Below are positions 17,237-25,676 of a stretch of 64,000 nt of DNA, one piece after another (the stretch's first letter is position 1; each line of letters begins with the position of its first letter). The notes below the pieces were generated by a model. It was not told the origin of the DNA. It did no database searches and saw nothing but the letters and a program-made list of their open reading frames with translations. This DNA comes from DATAFF01 sp044870245. GTDB lineage: Bacteria; Pseudomonadota; Alphaproteobacteria; Rhizobiales; Aestuariivirgaceae. Position numbers and translations under genes: made by a program. The DNA lies in the NCBI GenBank assembly GCA_044870245.1, contig JBIOYR010000016.1, positions 18,058-82,057 on the forward strand, given 5' to 3'.

Positions 17237-17703
17237 CAGGTCCCTCCCCCCGAATCGAAGTCCAGATTGTCCGGCGGATCGAGCGCCACGGTGTCGATAT
17301 CGACCGGTCCGGCGAGGAGCGACGGCAGGAGGTCGTCGGCGACACCGGCGGCGCCGAGCCACACGCCGACCGCCAGCGAAGCGGCGAGCGCCAGGGCGGC
17401 GGGCCATTCCTGCATCAGCTTCGGCATGGAACGGCGATAGGGGTGCACGGTCGCGTCACGCTGCGGTGAAGAGGCGGCGCGGGAAAGCAGCTGGCGCGGA
17501 TTCTGGGCGGGTGCGACGGGGGTCGGCAGCAGGGCAAGCAGGCGATCGACCAGGCGGGCGTCGCTTTCGCTCTCGAAGACATCGAGAAGCACGGCATCGC
17601 GATAGAGGAAACGCTCATGCCGCGGCCACTTCGCATAGTCGGCGCCATAGGCGGCGTAAAGCTGGCGGAGCCGCTCGAGGGCCTTTTCGTCGCTCTGGTT
17701 CAT
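17236..17703 (-). CDS. putative anti-sigma factor, single-pass membrane protein
   Basis: 155 residues. The N-terminal half is a cytosolic helical region (ERLRQLYAAYGADYAKWPRHERFLYRDAVLLDVF) and one transmembrane segment follows near residue 105-125 (WPAALALAASLAVGVWLGAA), then a short periplasmic tail. No zinc HxxxCxxC motif is present. Topology and position directly after an ECF sigma gene suggest an anti-sigma factor; this is by context only. The ATG is preceded by GAGG at good spacing; a GTG 15 nt upstream that overlaps the sigma stop (GTGA) is the alternative start. Confidence 0.7.
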   Translation of the reverse strand: MNQSDEKALERLRQLYAAYGADYAKWPRHERFLYRDAVLLDVFESESDARLVDRLLALLPTPVAPAQNPRQLLSRAASSPQRDATVHPYRRSMPKLMQEWPAALALAASLAVGVWLGAAGVADDLLPSLLAGPVDIDTVALDPPDNLDFDSGGGT

Positions 17704-17714
17704 CGGATCGGACC

Positions 17715-18353
17715 TCACAGATCGGAAAATTCCGCCACCAGCTCCCTCCAGCGGTCGGCAAATGCCAGTTTCAAGCTGCGCCGGGCGCGCGCCAGCAGCG
17801 ATTCGACGGCCTCGACGCTCACGCCCAGCGCCGCAGCTGCTTCAAGGTTGCCCAGACCTTCGAAATGCACAAGGACCAGCGCGGCACGCTGGCGGTCGGG
17901 CAGCGCCGCCACTGCCCTTGCCACCTCCGCCTCGAGGGCGGCCCGCCTGGCGCCGCGATCGGCGGCCGCGTTCGGATCCACCAGCTCCGGCAGCTCGGCC
18001 GGCGATTCCGGCCGGCGCCGGCGCAACCGGTCGAGCGCGAGATTGGTGGCGACCCTGGCCAGCCAGGCGCCGATCGCCCGGCCGTCGCGGATCTGGCCCG
18101 GCGCCGTCCACGCCTTGAGGAACGCCTCCTGGGCAATGTCCTCGGCATCTGCCGGGCCGCCCAGAACCCGCCAGGCAATGCGGTAGACCCGGTCGAAATG
18201 ACGCGCGATCAGCTCGGCGAAGGCCTGCTCGTCGCGGCGGATCAGCCGGACAAGCAGGTCGTCCCCGGCCCGCGACGAAACGGCCTCGGTCTTGGGGGGT
18301 GTCTCCGGTTCTGCCAAGGGCAAGGCCGCTCCCCAGTGCAATGCAAGATCCAT
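17715..18353 (-). CDS. ECF-type RNA polymerase sigma factor
   Basis: 212 residues. Sigma region 2 is clear (DEQAFAELIARHFDRVYRIAWRVLGGPADAEDIAQEAFLKAWTAP, with the core-binding/-10 helix WLARVATNLALDRLRRRR). Region 4 is an HTH (ALPDRQRAALVLVHFEGLGNLEAAAALGVSVEAVESLLARARRSLK). The first ~25 residues are a variable extension. It lies 22 bp after the EF-hand gene and is followed by an overlapping membrane anti-sigma-like gene and a metal-sensor gene, a four-gene unit. The inducing signal is presumably a metal (Ca2+ or a transition metal) in the envelope; that is inferred from the neighbours. Confidence 0.92.
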   Translation of the reverse strand: MDLALHWGAALPLAEPETPPKTEAVSSRAGDDLLVRLIRRDEQAFAELIARHFDRVYRIAWRVLGGPADAEDIAQEAFLKAWTAPGQIRDGRAIGAWLARVATNLALDRLRRRRPESPAELPELVDPNAAADRGARRAALEAEVARAVAALPDRQRAALVLVHFEGLGNLEAAAALGVSVEAVESLLARARRSLKLAFADRWRELVAEFSDL

Positions 18354-18375
18354 GAGCGAGGCCGCGCGTCACATC

Positions 18376-18846
18376 TCAGGGCTGTTCCCGCTTGCCCTTG
18401 GCGTCCTTGAGGGAGGTCCGCTTGGCCTTCGCGGCATGATAGGCCTGGGCTTCGGCCAGTGTCACGCCGCCATCATGGTCGCCATCGGCGGTTGCAAACA
18501 GCTGATCGAGAAAGCTGTCCAGCTCCTCCTTGGTGACGGCGCCGTCCTTGTCGAAATCCATCCTCTCGAGAATGCGATCACGGCGGCGGTCCTGCAGCTT
18601 CTTGAGCCAGGTCTCGATCTCGCCGGTGGTGACCTTGCCGTCCTCATCCGTGTCGAGCCGGAGGAACCGACGCTCGGCCTTGGGCCGCATCTCGTCGATC
18701 GCCAGCCGACCGTCGGCATTTGCGTCGAGCCGGCCGAACAACCGCTCGCTCCGCGGAATGCCGGGCTCGTTGGCGTGAGCAACCGAAACCGCCGACACGA
18801 CCGCCAGCGCGGCCACCAGCAAAGGCACGAACTTGAACATGAACAT
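18376..18846 (-). CDS. secreted EF-hand calcium-binding protein
   Basis: 156 residues with a Sec signal peptide (hydrophobic core ~7-22, likely cleavage after AHA at 24). Four EF-hand loops sit at about residues 41-52 (DANADGRLAIDE), 65-76 (DTDEDGKVTTGE), 97-108 (DFDKDGAVTKEE) and 121-132 (DGDHDGGVTLAE), so two calmodulin-like pairs. It is probably a periplasmic Ca2+ sensor or buffer. It is the first gene of the sigma-factor operon, which makes it either the signal receptor or the main target of that system. A second ATG two codons in is an alternative start. Confidence 0.9.
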   Translation of the reverse strand: MFMFKFVPLLVAALAVVSAVSVAHANEPGIPRSERLFGRLDANADGRLAIDEMRPKAERRFLRLDTDEDGKVTTGEIETWLKKLQDRRRDRILERMDFDKDGAVTKEELDSFLDQLFATADGDHDGGVTLAEAQAYHAAKAKRTSLKDAKGKREQP

Positions 18847-18990
18847 CCTCCCCGGACTTCAAGAGCAGCAGCGGAATTGCCACCGCTCGTTGGTATGACG
18901 CGTACAAAGCGGCACTCCGTCGCTGGGCTGTCAAAAATGCAATCGCAGGTACTTGTGTGGGTTGCAATTATGGCGTGCAATAAGGGGTTC

Positions 18991-19347
18991 ATGACCAATG
19001 GACTCCCACGGGAAGAAGCCGATGCTAAATTCGAGGCGCTGGAAGCGCGGCTCGAAACGCGCCTCACTCAGCTCGATTCCAAGATCGAGCAGCGTTTTCT
19101 AACGCTCGACACGAAGATCGAAACGGCCGTTCTTCAGCTCAATTCCAAGATCGACTCCAAGTTCGATCTCATGCTGCTGGAGATACGTCATGTCGGCGAA
19201 ATCGCTGTCGAAGCGCGGACGGCGGCCCGCAGCATCAAATGGAACATGCTCTTCGCCTCGCTGGGAACGCTCGGCGTGACATTGTCGATGGTTTTCGCCC
19301 TGTGGACAGTCGGCTACCAGATCGCCGATCTCATCAAGCCCCACTAG
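18991..19347 (+). CDS. small coiled-coil protein with C-terminal membrane anchor
   Basis: 118 residues of unknown function. Residues ~10-65 form a heptad coiled coil with an 11-12-residue internal periodicity (LETRLTQLDSKIEQRF, LDTKIETAVLQLNSKIDSKF). One transmembrane helix (MLFASLGTLGVTLSMVFALWTVGY) is near the C-terminus. It resembles short DUF1640/phage-type coiled-coil membrane proteins. AAGGGG precedes the chosen ATG; an in-frame ATG 21 nt upstream is also possible. Base composition is visibly lower in GC than the flanks, and the stop overlaps the end of glnE by 3 bp in convergent orientation, so it may be a recent arrival. Confidence 0.65.
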   Translation: MTNGLPREEADAKFEALEARLETRLTQLDSKIEQRFLTLDTKIETAVLQLNSKIDSKFDLMLLEIRHVGEIAVEARTAARSIKWNMLFASLGTLGVTLSMVFALWTVGYQIADLIKPH

Positions 19348-22274
19348 ACCTCCCCAATCAACCGCTCGAAGATGCGAGCGACGCGCTCCTCCGCCTCCAT
19401 CACCGTTGCCTCGGCGGCATTGAAGTCAGGCACCATCGCCGCCTGCGCCACCAGCCGGCGCAACCCCTCGGGGGCCTTGGCCGGATCGAAGCGGTCGGTG
19501 ACGCAGAGCCGCAGAAGCTGCGTGAGACGGCTGTAAAGCTGGCCCGCCTGCCTGAGGGTCTCGTAATCGGCGGGAGCAAGAAGCCCCGCGGCTGCCAGGC
19601 GCGACAGGGCACCGAGGGTGTTCTGGTCGAGCACGGCCGGGTTGTCAGCGGCATGCAGGATCTGCAGCGCCTGGACGATGAACTCGATCTCGACCAAACC
19701 GCCTCGAGCATGTTTGAGATCCCACAGGCCACGGCCGCCGAACTCGCCAAGGAGGCGCCGGCGCATGTCGAGAATATCGGCCCGCGCCGTCGCGCCGTCA
19801 CGGCGTGAGCACAGGGCTTCCCGCACCGACTGAAAGATCTCACCGACGAGATCGGGATCGCCGGCTACCACCCTGGCCCGCGTCAGGGCCAGCCTCTCCC
19901 ACGTCCATGCGGACTCGCGATGGTAGCTGCGGAAACTGTCGAGATGGGTTGCCACCGGCCCCTTGTTGCCGGAGGGACGAAGCCTGAGATCGACATCATA
20001 AAGCCTTCCCTCACCCGTCATGGCGGAAATCGCGGCGATCAGGCGCTGGGTCAGGCGGGCGTAATATTGCCCGACACTGAGCGGGCGGGCACCGTCCGAG
20101 CCCTCGGCGCCCGGATGATGATCATAGATGAGGATCAGGTCGAGATCGGACGAGGCCGTCATCTCCCGGCCGCCGAGCTTGCCGAGTGCCAAGACAGCAG
20201 TGCGGCCCATCGGCACCCGCCCATGCTTGAGCGCCATCTCGCGTTCGACCGCTGAGAGCAGCGTGTCGATCAGGATCTCGGCGATGCCGGAAAAAGCGGC
20301 GCCAGCCTCGGCGGCACCCACCGTATCCGACAGCACGCGGACGCCGACCCGGAACATCTGCTCCTTGCCGATCACCCGCACCCGGTCCATCACCTCCTCG
20401 AGCGGAGCATTGCCGGGAACCGCGGCGGCAACCTGTCCCTCGATCTCCTCCTTCGGCGGCATGCGGGCGAAGAAACCGGGATCGAGAACGGCGTCGAGGA
20501 CCTTCGGGCGATGCGCCAGCTCGAGCGCCAGTCGCGGCGCCGAGCCGAGGATTGTGGCGATGAGATCGAGGAGCTGCGGATTGGCCCTGAGCAGCGAGAA
20601 CAGCTGAACGCCGGCAGGGAGACCGGCAAGAAAACGGTCGAAGGAGATGAAGGCGAGGTCGGGGTCGCCGGTCCCGGCGAGTGCCGCCAGGAGCGCCGGC
20701 ATCAACTCGGTCAGGAGCTCGCGGGCGCGCGCCGAGCGGGTGGCGGGATAGCGCCCGAAATGCCAGCCGCGAACCGTTGCAGAGAGCTCGCTTGGCTGGC
20801 GGAAACCCATCCGGGCCAGGGTGGCGATTGTCTCGGGATCATCGCCGGCACCGGTGAAGACAAGGCTGCCGGACTCGGCCGCGAGAGCGTCCGCCTCTTC
20901 GAACAGCGCCGCATAATGACGCTGCACCGTCTCGAAGGTTGCGCGCAGATCAGCGGCAAAGCCGGTCGCCTCGGCGTAGCCGCTCAACCGCGCCAGGCGT
21001 GCGAAGGCCACGGGATTGTCGGGGAGGTCCTGGGTCTGCTCGTCGTCGATCATCTGCAGGCGGTGCTCGATGCGGCGCAGGAACAGATAGGCCTGACGCA
21101 GCTCCGAAGCGGTTGCATCGGTGATCCAGCCTTCGCTCGCCAGCGCAGCCAGCATGTCGAGGGTGCGGCGGCCGCGCAAAGCGGGATTACGGCCGCCTGC
21201 GATGAGCTGCTGGGTCTGCACGAAGAATTCGATCTCGCGGATTCCGCCACGGCCGAGCTTCAGGTTGTGACCCTCGACAGCAATGGTGGCGTGGCCCTTG
21301 GCGGCATGGATCTGCCGCTTCATCGACTGCACATCGGCGATCGCCGCGAAGTCGAGATGCTTGCGCCAGATATAGGGCTCGAGCCGGTCGAGGACGTCCT
21401 CACCGCGATCGAGATCACCGGCACAGGGCCGGGCCTTGATCATGGCGGCGCGTTCCCAGTTCTGCCCCATATTCTCGTAATAGGTGGCGGCTGCCTCGAC
21501 CGAGATCGCCACCTGGGTGGCGCGTGGGTCGGGCCGCAAGCGAAGATCGACACGCAAGGCATAACCCTTGTCGGTCACGTCCTGCAGGAGGCCGGCGAGC
21601 CTCTTGGTCAGCCTGACGAAGAACACCGCCGGTTCGTCGTTGCGGATGAGCGGCGCCGACTTGGGATCGAACAGAACGATCAGGTCGATGTCGCTCGAGT
21701 AGTTGAGCTCGCCGGCCCCCTGCTTGCCCATCGCGAGCACGATGTAGCCGCTGTCCTTGCCGGGCATCGCCGGATCGGCAAGAGCGAGGCGACCGGCGCG
21801 CTCGGCGGCGAGCAGCAGATGATCGACGGTCGCGGCAACCGCGGCATCGGCGAACCGGGTCAAGGCAGTCATCACGGTCTCGCCGTCCCAGACGCCGCCG
21901 AGATCGGCCAGGGCGACCAACATCGCCAGCTCGCGTCGACGCAGCCTGAGAATGGTGCTCATGTCCTCGCCATCCTCGATGGCGAGGCCAGCGGCGCGAA
22001 GGCTGCGGCATAGCCGGTCGAGAAGGATCTCCGGCACCTCGCCTAAGCATTCGGCAGCGAAATCGGGATCGCCGGCGATGAGATCGCTGAGGAATGGCGC
22101 GCCCTGGGCGATCGAAGCGACCAGCCGGCGGGCAGGATCGTGTCGTTCGAGGATCGCCAGAAGCGCATTGCCCTGCGCCGCCTGCACCCGGTCGACAAGG
22201 CTCGTCAGCGAGGCGTCGTCGCCAGGCACCGACACCGGCGCAAGCCGGTCAAGCAGGGAGCGGCCTTCGGTCAT
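19344..22274 (-). CDS. glnE: bifunctional glutamine synthetase adenylyltransferase/adenylyl-removase
   Basis: 976 residues, the normal GlnE size. It carries two nucleotidyltransferase domains: the N-terminal adenylyl-removing domain (GELNYSSDIDLIVLFD, about 187-202) and the C-terminal adenylylating domain (GREMTASSDLDLILIYD, about 700-716), each with the G-S-x-D-x-D metal site. GlnE sets glutamine synthetase activity in response to PII and glutamine. ATG is preferred over a GTG three codons upstream. It follows ybgC by 13 bp in the same direction. Confidence 0.96.
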   Translation of the reverse strand: MTEGRSLLDRLAPVSVPGDDASLTSLVDRVQAAQGNALLAILERHDPARRLVASIAQGAPFLSDLIAGDPDFAAECLGEVPEILLDRLCRSLRAAGLAIEDGEDMSTILRLRRRELAMLVALADLGGVWDGETVMTALTRFADAAVAATVDHLLLAAERAGRLALADPAMPGKDSGYIVLAMGKQGAGELNYSSDIDLIVLFDPKSAPLIRNDEPAVFFVRLTKRLAGLLQDVTDKGYALRVDLRLRPDPRATQVAISVEAAATYYENMGQNWERAAMIKARPCAGDLDRGEDVLDRLEPYIWRKHLDFAAIADVQSMKRQIHAAKGHATIAVEGHNLKLGRGGIREIEFFVQTQQLIAGGRNPALRGRRTLDMLAALASEGWITDATASELRQAYLFLRRIEHRLQMIDDEQTQDLPDNPVAFARLARLSGYAEATGFAADLRATFETVQRHYAALFEEADALAAESGSLVFTGAGDDPETIATLARMGFRQPSELSATVRGWHFGRYPATRSARARELLTELMPALLAALAGTGDPDLAFISFDRFLAGLPAGVQLFSLLRANPQLLDLIATILGSAPRLALELAHRPKVLDAVLDPGFFARMPPKEEIEGQVAAAVPGNAPLEEVMDRVRVIGKEQMFRVGVRVLSDTVGAAEAGAAFSGIAEILIDTLLSAVEREMALKHGRVPMGRTAVLALGKLGGREMTASSDLDLILIYDHHPGAEGSDGARPLSVGQYYARLTQRLIAAISAMTGEGRLYDVDLRLRPSGNKGPVATHLDSFRSYHRESAWTWERLALTRARVVAGDPDLVGEIFQSVREALCSRRDGATARADILDMRRRLLGEFGGRGLWDLKHARGGLVEIEFIVQALQILHAADNPAVLDQNTLGALSRLAAAGLLAPADYETLRQAGQLYSRLTQLLRLCVTDRFDPAKAPEGLRRLVAQAAMVPDFNAAEATVMEAEERVARIFERLIGEV

Positions 22275-22287
22275 TGGAAGCACAGTC

Positions 22288-22734
22288 CTAGCCGATCAGG
22301 GCGCCGAGCGATACCGCCAGGGCTTCCGGCAGGCGGCGCGGCCGGCCGTTCGCGTCGATTAAGGCAAGGGTAACCTCGGCGGTGAACAGGGTCTCATTTC
22401 CCCGCAGCACCGACTGGTCGAGCACGAGCCGGGCACCGCCGATCTCGGCGGGCCGGGTCACGACATCGAGCAGGTCATCGATGATCGCCGGCTTGAGAAA
22501 GTCGCAATTCATCCGCCGCACCGCGAAGGCGAGCCCGGTGCGGCTCAGCTCGCGATGGGCAATGCCGATGACCCGCAGCATGTCGGAGCGGCCGCGCTCG
22601 CAGAATTTGAGATAATTGGCGTGGTAGACGATGCCGGAAAAATCAGTGTCCTCGTAATAGACGCGGACAGCGAGAACATGCCGACCCTCGACGATGCGGC
22701 CGGCAATGGCAGGGTCCATGCCGCTTTTGGTCAC
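22288..22734 (-). CDS. ybgC: YbgC-family acyl-CoA thioesterase
   Basis: 148 residues, hot-dog fold. YYEDTDFSGIVYHANYLKFCERGR contains the catalytic Asp and the signature HANYLKF of 4-hydroxybenzoyl-CoA thioesterase-like YbgC proteins, which are associated with the Tol-Pal system. The GTG start overlaps the ruvB stop (GTGA). In many alphaproteobacteria this gene is followed by tolQRAB-pal, but here glnE follows and no tol genes are in the window. An ATG five codons downstream is a possible start. Confidence 0.93.
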   Translation of the reverse strand: MTKSGMDPAIAGRIVEGRHVLAVRVYYEDTDFSGIVYHANYLKFCERGRSDMLRVIGIAHRELSRTGLAFAVRRMNCDFLKPAIIDDLLDVVTRPAEIGGARLVLDQSVLRGNETLFTAEVTLALIDANGRPRRLPEALAVSLGALIG

Positions 22735-23771
22735 GGCTCGTCATCGCCGAGAGACAGGCGCCCCTGCACGATGTCCGGCCGCTCGGGGACGGCAAGACCG
22801 AGATGGCGGAAGGCATGCGGCGTCAGCATCCGGCCGCGCGGCGTTCGGTTCACGAAGCCCTGCTGGATGAGATAGGGCTCGATGATTTCCTCGATGGCGT
22901 CGCGCGCCTCCGACAGCGAGGCAGCGATGGTGTCGACACCGACCGGACCACCGCCGAAATTGATGGCGATGGCCCGGAGATAGCGGTGGTCCATGGCGTC
23001 GAGTCCACGGCTGTCGACCTCGAGCTTGAGCAGCGCCCGGTCGGCAAGATCGCGATCGATCAGCGGCGCGCCGGCGACGGCGGCGAAATCCCGCAGGCGG
23101 CGCACCAAGCGGCCTGCGATGCGGGGTGTGCCACGCGATCGCCGCGCCACCTCGCGGGCGCCGTCCTCGCTCATCTCGATGCCGAGCACCCTGGCACCAC
23201 GGCGAACGATCGAGAGCAGCTCGTCGTCGCTGTAGAAATCGAGCCTGACCGGGATGCCGAAGCGGTCGCGCAGCGGCGTGGTGAGGAGACCGGTGCGGGT
23301 GGTGGCGCCGATCAGGGTGAAGCGGGCAAGCTCGATCCGGACCGAGCGGGCGGCCGGGCCTTCGCCAATGATCAGGTCGAGCTGGAAATCCTCCATTGCC
23401 GGGTAGAGGATCTCCTCGACCGCCGGATTGAGCCGATGGATCTCGTCGATGAACAGGACGTCACGCTCCTCGAGATTGGTGAGGAGCGCGGCGAGATCGC
23501 CGGCGCGGGCGATCACCGGGCCGGAGGTGGCGCGGAAGTTCACCCCGAGCTCGCGGGCCACGATCTGCGCGAGCGTTGTCTTGCCGAGACCCGGCGGGCC
23601 GGCGAAGAGGACGTGGTCGAGGGCCTCGCCGCGGGCGCGGGCGGCGGCGATGAAGATCTCGAGATTGGACCTCGCCTTGGCCTGGCCGACGAACTCGGCG
23701 AGGCGCTGCGGACGCAATTGCCGATCGGCATCGTCGTCGCCGCGGGGGCTGCCATCGACCAGACGGGTCAT
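22731..23771 (-). CDS. ruvB: Holliday junction branch migration ATPase RuvB
   Basis: 346 residues. Walker A GPPGLGKT (58-65), Walker B LFIDEIHRL, the sensor region FTLIGATTRTGLLTTPLRDRFG and the C-terminal winged helix (GFVNRTPRGRMLTPHAFRHL) are all present. RuvB hexamers pump DNA through the RuvA-bound junction. The start overlaps the ruvA stop by 4 nt. Operon order yebC-ruvC-ruvA-ruvB-ybgC is the classical one. Confidence 0.98.
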   Translation of the reverse strand: MTRLVDGSPRGDDDADRQLRPQRLAEFVGQAKARSNLEIFIAAARARGEALDHVLFAGPPGLGKTTLAQIVARELGVNFRATSGPVIARAGDLAALLTNLEERDVLFIDEIHRLNPAVEEILYPAMEDFQLDLIIGEGPAARSVRIELARFTLIGATTRTGLLTTPLRDRFGIPVRLDFYSDDELLSIVRRGARVLGIEMSEDGAREVARRSRGTPRIAGRLVRRLRDFAAVAGAPLIDRDLADRALLKLEVDSRGLDAMDHRYLRAIAINFGGGPVGVDTIAASLSEARDAIEEIIEPYLIQQGFVNRTPRGRMLTPHAFRHLGLAVPERPDIVQGRLSLGDDEP

Positions 23772-24385
23772 GGTGCTGCGAGCTCGCGCAGCGCGAGGCG
23801 GATCAGTCGCTCGGCGCCCGCCTCAGGGCCTGCCGCCTGGATGGCGACGCTCACCGCGGCGCCGGCCTGAGCCTGGCCATAGCCGAGATTGACAAGCGCC
23901 GAGACGGCATCGGCAGCGGCGCGCGGCGGCACTGCCGGGGTCTGGCCCTCGATCCTGGCCATGGCCGGATCAGCGATCTGAAGTGCCGGCGCCTTGTCCT
24001 TGAGCTCCGATATGATGCGCTGGGCAAGCTTCGGTCCGACTCCGGGACTCCTGCCGATCATCGTCTTGTCGCCAAAGGCGATGGCCGAGGCAAGCTCGCC
24101 GGTGCTGAGCGTCGACAGGACGGCGATGGCGACGCGGGTGCCGACACCCTGGACATTGTCGAGCAGCCTGAACCAGGCGCGCTCCGCCTCGGTGGCGAAG
24201 CCCACCAGCCTGATCGCGTTCTCCGAAACCAGCATCTCGGTGAAGAGCCTGCCCATCTCGCCGACCCGCGGCAGGGCCGCCAGGGTTCGCGACGAGCAGG
24301 TGACATGATAGCCGACGCCACCGACGTCGAGGACGACCCCGTCATCCTCATAGGCCTCGATCCGACCCTTGAGCAGCGCGATCAT
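23768..24385 (-). CDS. ruvA: Holliday junction DNA-binding protein RuvA
   Basis: 205 residues: N-terminal OB-fold (MIALLKGRIEAYEDDGVVLDVGGVGYHV), tandem HhH motifs (LLDNVQGVGTRVAIAVLS and IGRSPGVGPKLAQRIISELKDK) and a C-terminal UBA-like domain III (ALVNLGYGQAQAGAAV) that contacts RuvB. It lies 3 bp after ruvC and overlaps ruvB. Confidence 0.98.
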   Translation of the reverse strand: MIALLKGRIEAYEDDGVVLDVGGVGYHVTCSSRTLAALPRVGEMGRLFTEMLVSENAIRLVGFATEAERAWFRLLDNVQGVGTRVAIAVLSTLSTGELASAIAFGDKTMIGRSPGVGPKLAQRIISELKDKAPALQIADPAMARIEGQTPAVPPRAAADAVSALVNLGYGQAQAGAAVSVAIQAAGPEAGAERLIRLALRELAAP

Positions 24386-24388
24386 CGC

Positions 24389-24883
24389 TCAGACCTTCAG
24401 CCGCACGGCCATGTGGTGAGCATGGCAGATCGCCACCGCCAGGGCATCGGCGGCGTCGCTGCTGTCCGGGCGCGACTTCGGCAGGAGCAGCCGCACCATC
24501 CGGGTGACCTGCTCCTTCTCGGCATGGCCAGCCCCCACCACCGCCTTCTTGACGACGTTCGGGGCATATTCCGCCACCGGCAGCCCGCGCATGGCGGGAA
24601 CGATCAAGGCGACGGCGCGGGCATGACCGAGCTTGAGGGTGGCGCGGGCATTCCGGTTGACGAAAGTCTCCTCGACCGCCGCCTCATGCGGGACAAAGGC
24701 GGCGAGCACCGCCTCGAGCCCGTCCTTCAGCTCGACCAGCCGGTCGGCGAGCGAGCGGCATTCGTTCGGGCTTACCATGCCATCGGCAATGTGGCTGAGC
24801 CGGGTTCCGTCACGCTCGATGACGCCCCAGCCGGTGCGCCTGAGCCCCGGATCGATGCCGATGATGCGAATCGCCTGCCCCAT
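24389..24883 (-). CDS. ruvC: Holliday junction endonuclease RuvC
   Basis: 164 residues with the RNase H-fold catalytic tetrad recognisable as Asp11 (GIDPGLRRTGWG), Glu71 (VEETFVNRNA) and Asp143/Asp146 (PDSSDAADALA). It resolves Holliday junctions produced during recombination repair. The open frame extends further upstream, but the ATG chosen gives the canonical N-terminus IRIIGIDPG. It is separated from yebC by 14 bp. Confidence 0.97.
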   Translation of the reverse strand: MGQAIRIIGIDPGLRRTGWGVIERDGTRLSHIADGMVSPNECRSLADRLVELKDGLEAVLAAFVPHEAAVEETFVNRNARATLKLGHARAVALIVPAMRGLPVAEYAPNVVKKAVVGAGHAEKEQVTRMVRLLLPKSRPDSSDAADALAVAICHAHHMAVRLKV

Positions 24884-24897
24884 GCCATGAGCATAGC

Positions 24898-25647
24898 TCA
24901 AGCCGCGGTCAGCCGCGCCATCACATCGTCCGAGACCTCGAAATTGGTGTAGACATTCTGGACGTCGTCGTCGTCCTCGATGGCGGCGAGGAGCTTCACC
25001 AAGGATTGCGCCCCTTCCTCGTCGAGCGGGGCGCTCATCTTGGGGCGCCACACCGCCTTGACCGACAGCGGCTGGCCGAGCCGTGCCTCGAGGCGGGCGG
25101 CGACCTCGCCGAGCTCTTCGAAGCCGCAGGTCACGACATGGCCCGCGTCATCGCTCGTCGTGTCGCTGGCGCCTGCTTCGATCGCCGCCTCGAGCACCTG
25201 ATCGGCGGAACCCGATTCCTCCGCGTAGGTGATCTCGCCGACGCGATCGAACATGAAGGCGACGGAATTGGTCTCGCCGAGATTGCCGCCATATTTGGTG
25301 AAATAGGAGCGCACCGCCCCGGCGGTGCGGTTGCGGTTGTCGGTCAGCGCCTCGACGATCAGCGCGACGCCCCCTGGGCCGTAGCCCTCATAGCGGATCG
25401 TCTCATAGGCTTCCGCCTCATTGCCCGACGCCTTCTTGATGGCGCGCTCGATATTGTCCTTCGGCATCGACTGGGCGCGGGCATTCTGGATGGCCAGCCG
25501 CAATCGCGCATTCATGGCGGGGTCGGGCAGGCCCTGGCGGGCGGCCACGGTGATCTCGCGCGCCAGCTTGGAGAACAGCTTGGCGCGCACTGCGTCCTGC
25601 TTCCCCTTGCGATGCATGATGTTCTTGAATTGGGAATGACCGGCCAT
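24898..25647 (-). CDS. yebC: YebC/PmpR-family protein
   Basis: 249 residues starting MAGHSQFKNIMHRKGKQDAVRAKLFSKLAREI and containing YEGYGPGGVALIVEALTDNRNRT, the family signature. YebC proteins were described as transcriptional regulators and more recently, from memory, as aids to ribosomes at proline-rich stretches. Full length and first in the ruv operon. An upstream in-frame extension was rejected because MAGHS is the universal N-terminus. Confidence 0.96.
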   Translation of the reverse strand: MAGHSQFKNIMHRKGKQDAVRAKLFSKLAREITVAARQGLPDPAMNARLRLAIQNARAQSMPKDNIERAIKKASGNEAEAYETIRYEGYGPGGVALIVEALTDNRNRTAGAVRSYFTKYGGNLGETNSVAFMFDRVGEITYAEESGSADQVLEAAIEAGASDTTSDDAGHVVTCGFEELGEVAARLEARLGQPLSVKAVWRPKMSAPLDEEGAQSLVKLLAAIEDDDDVQNVYTNFEVSDDVMARLTAA

Positions 25648-25676
25648 GGCGTCCTCGGCAGTTTTCGTCTTCCACT

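Noticed and set aside
18292..18990. Upstream extension of the coiled-coil gene at 18991
   Set aside because: The extension lies antisense to the EF-hand and sigma genes; a ribosome-binding site precedes ATG 18991.
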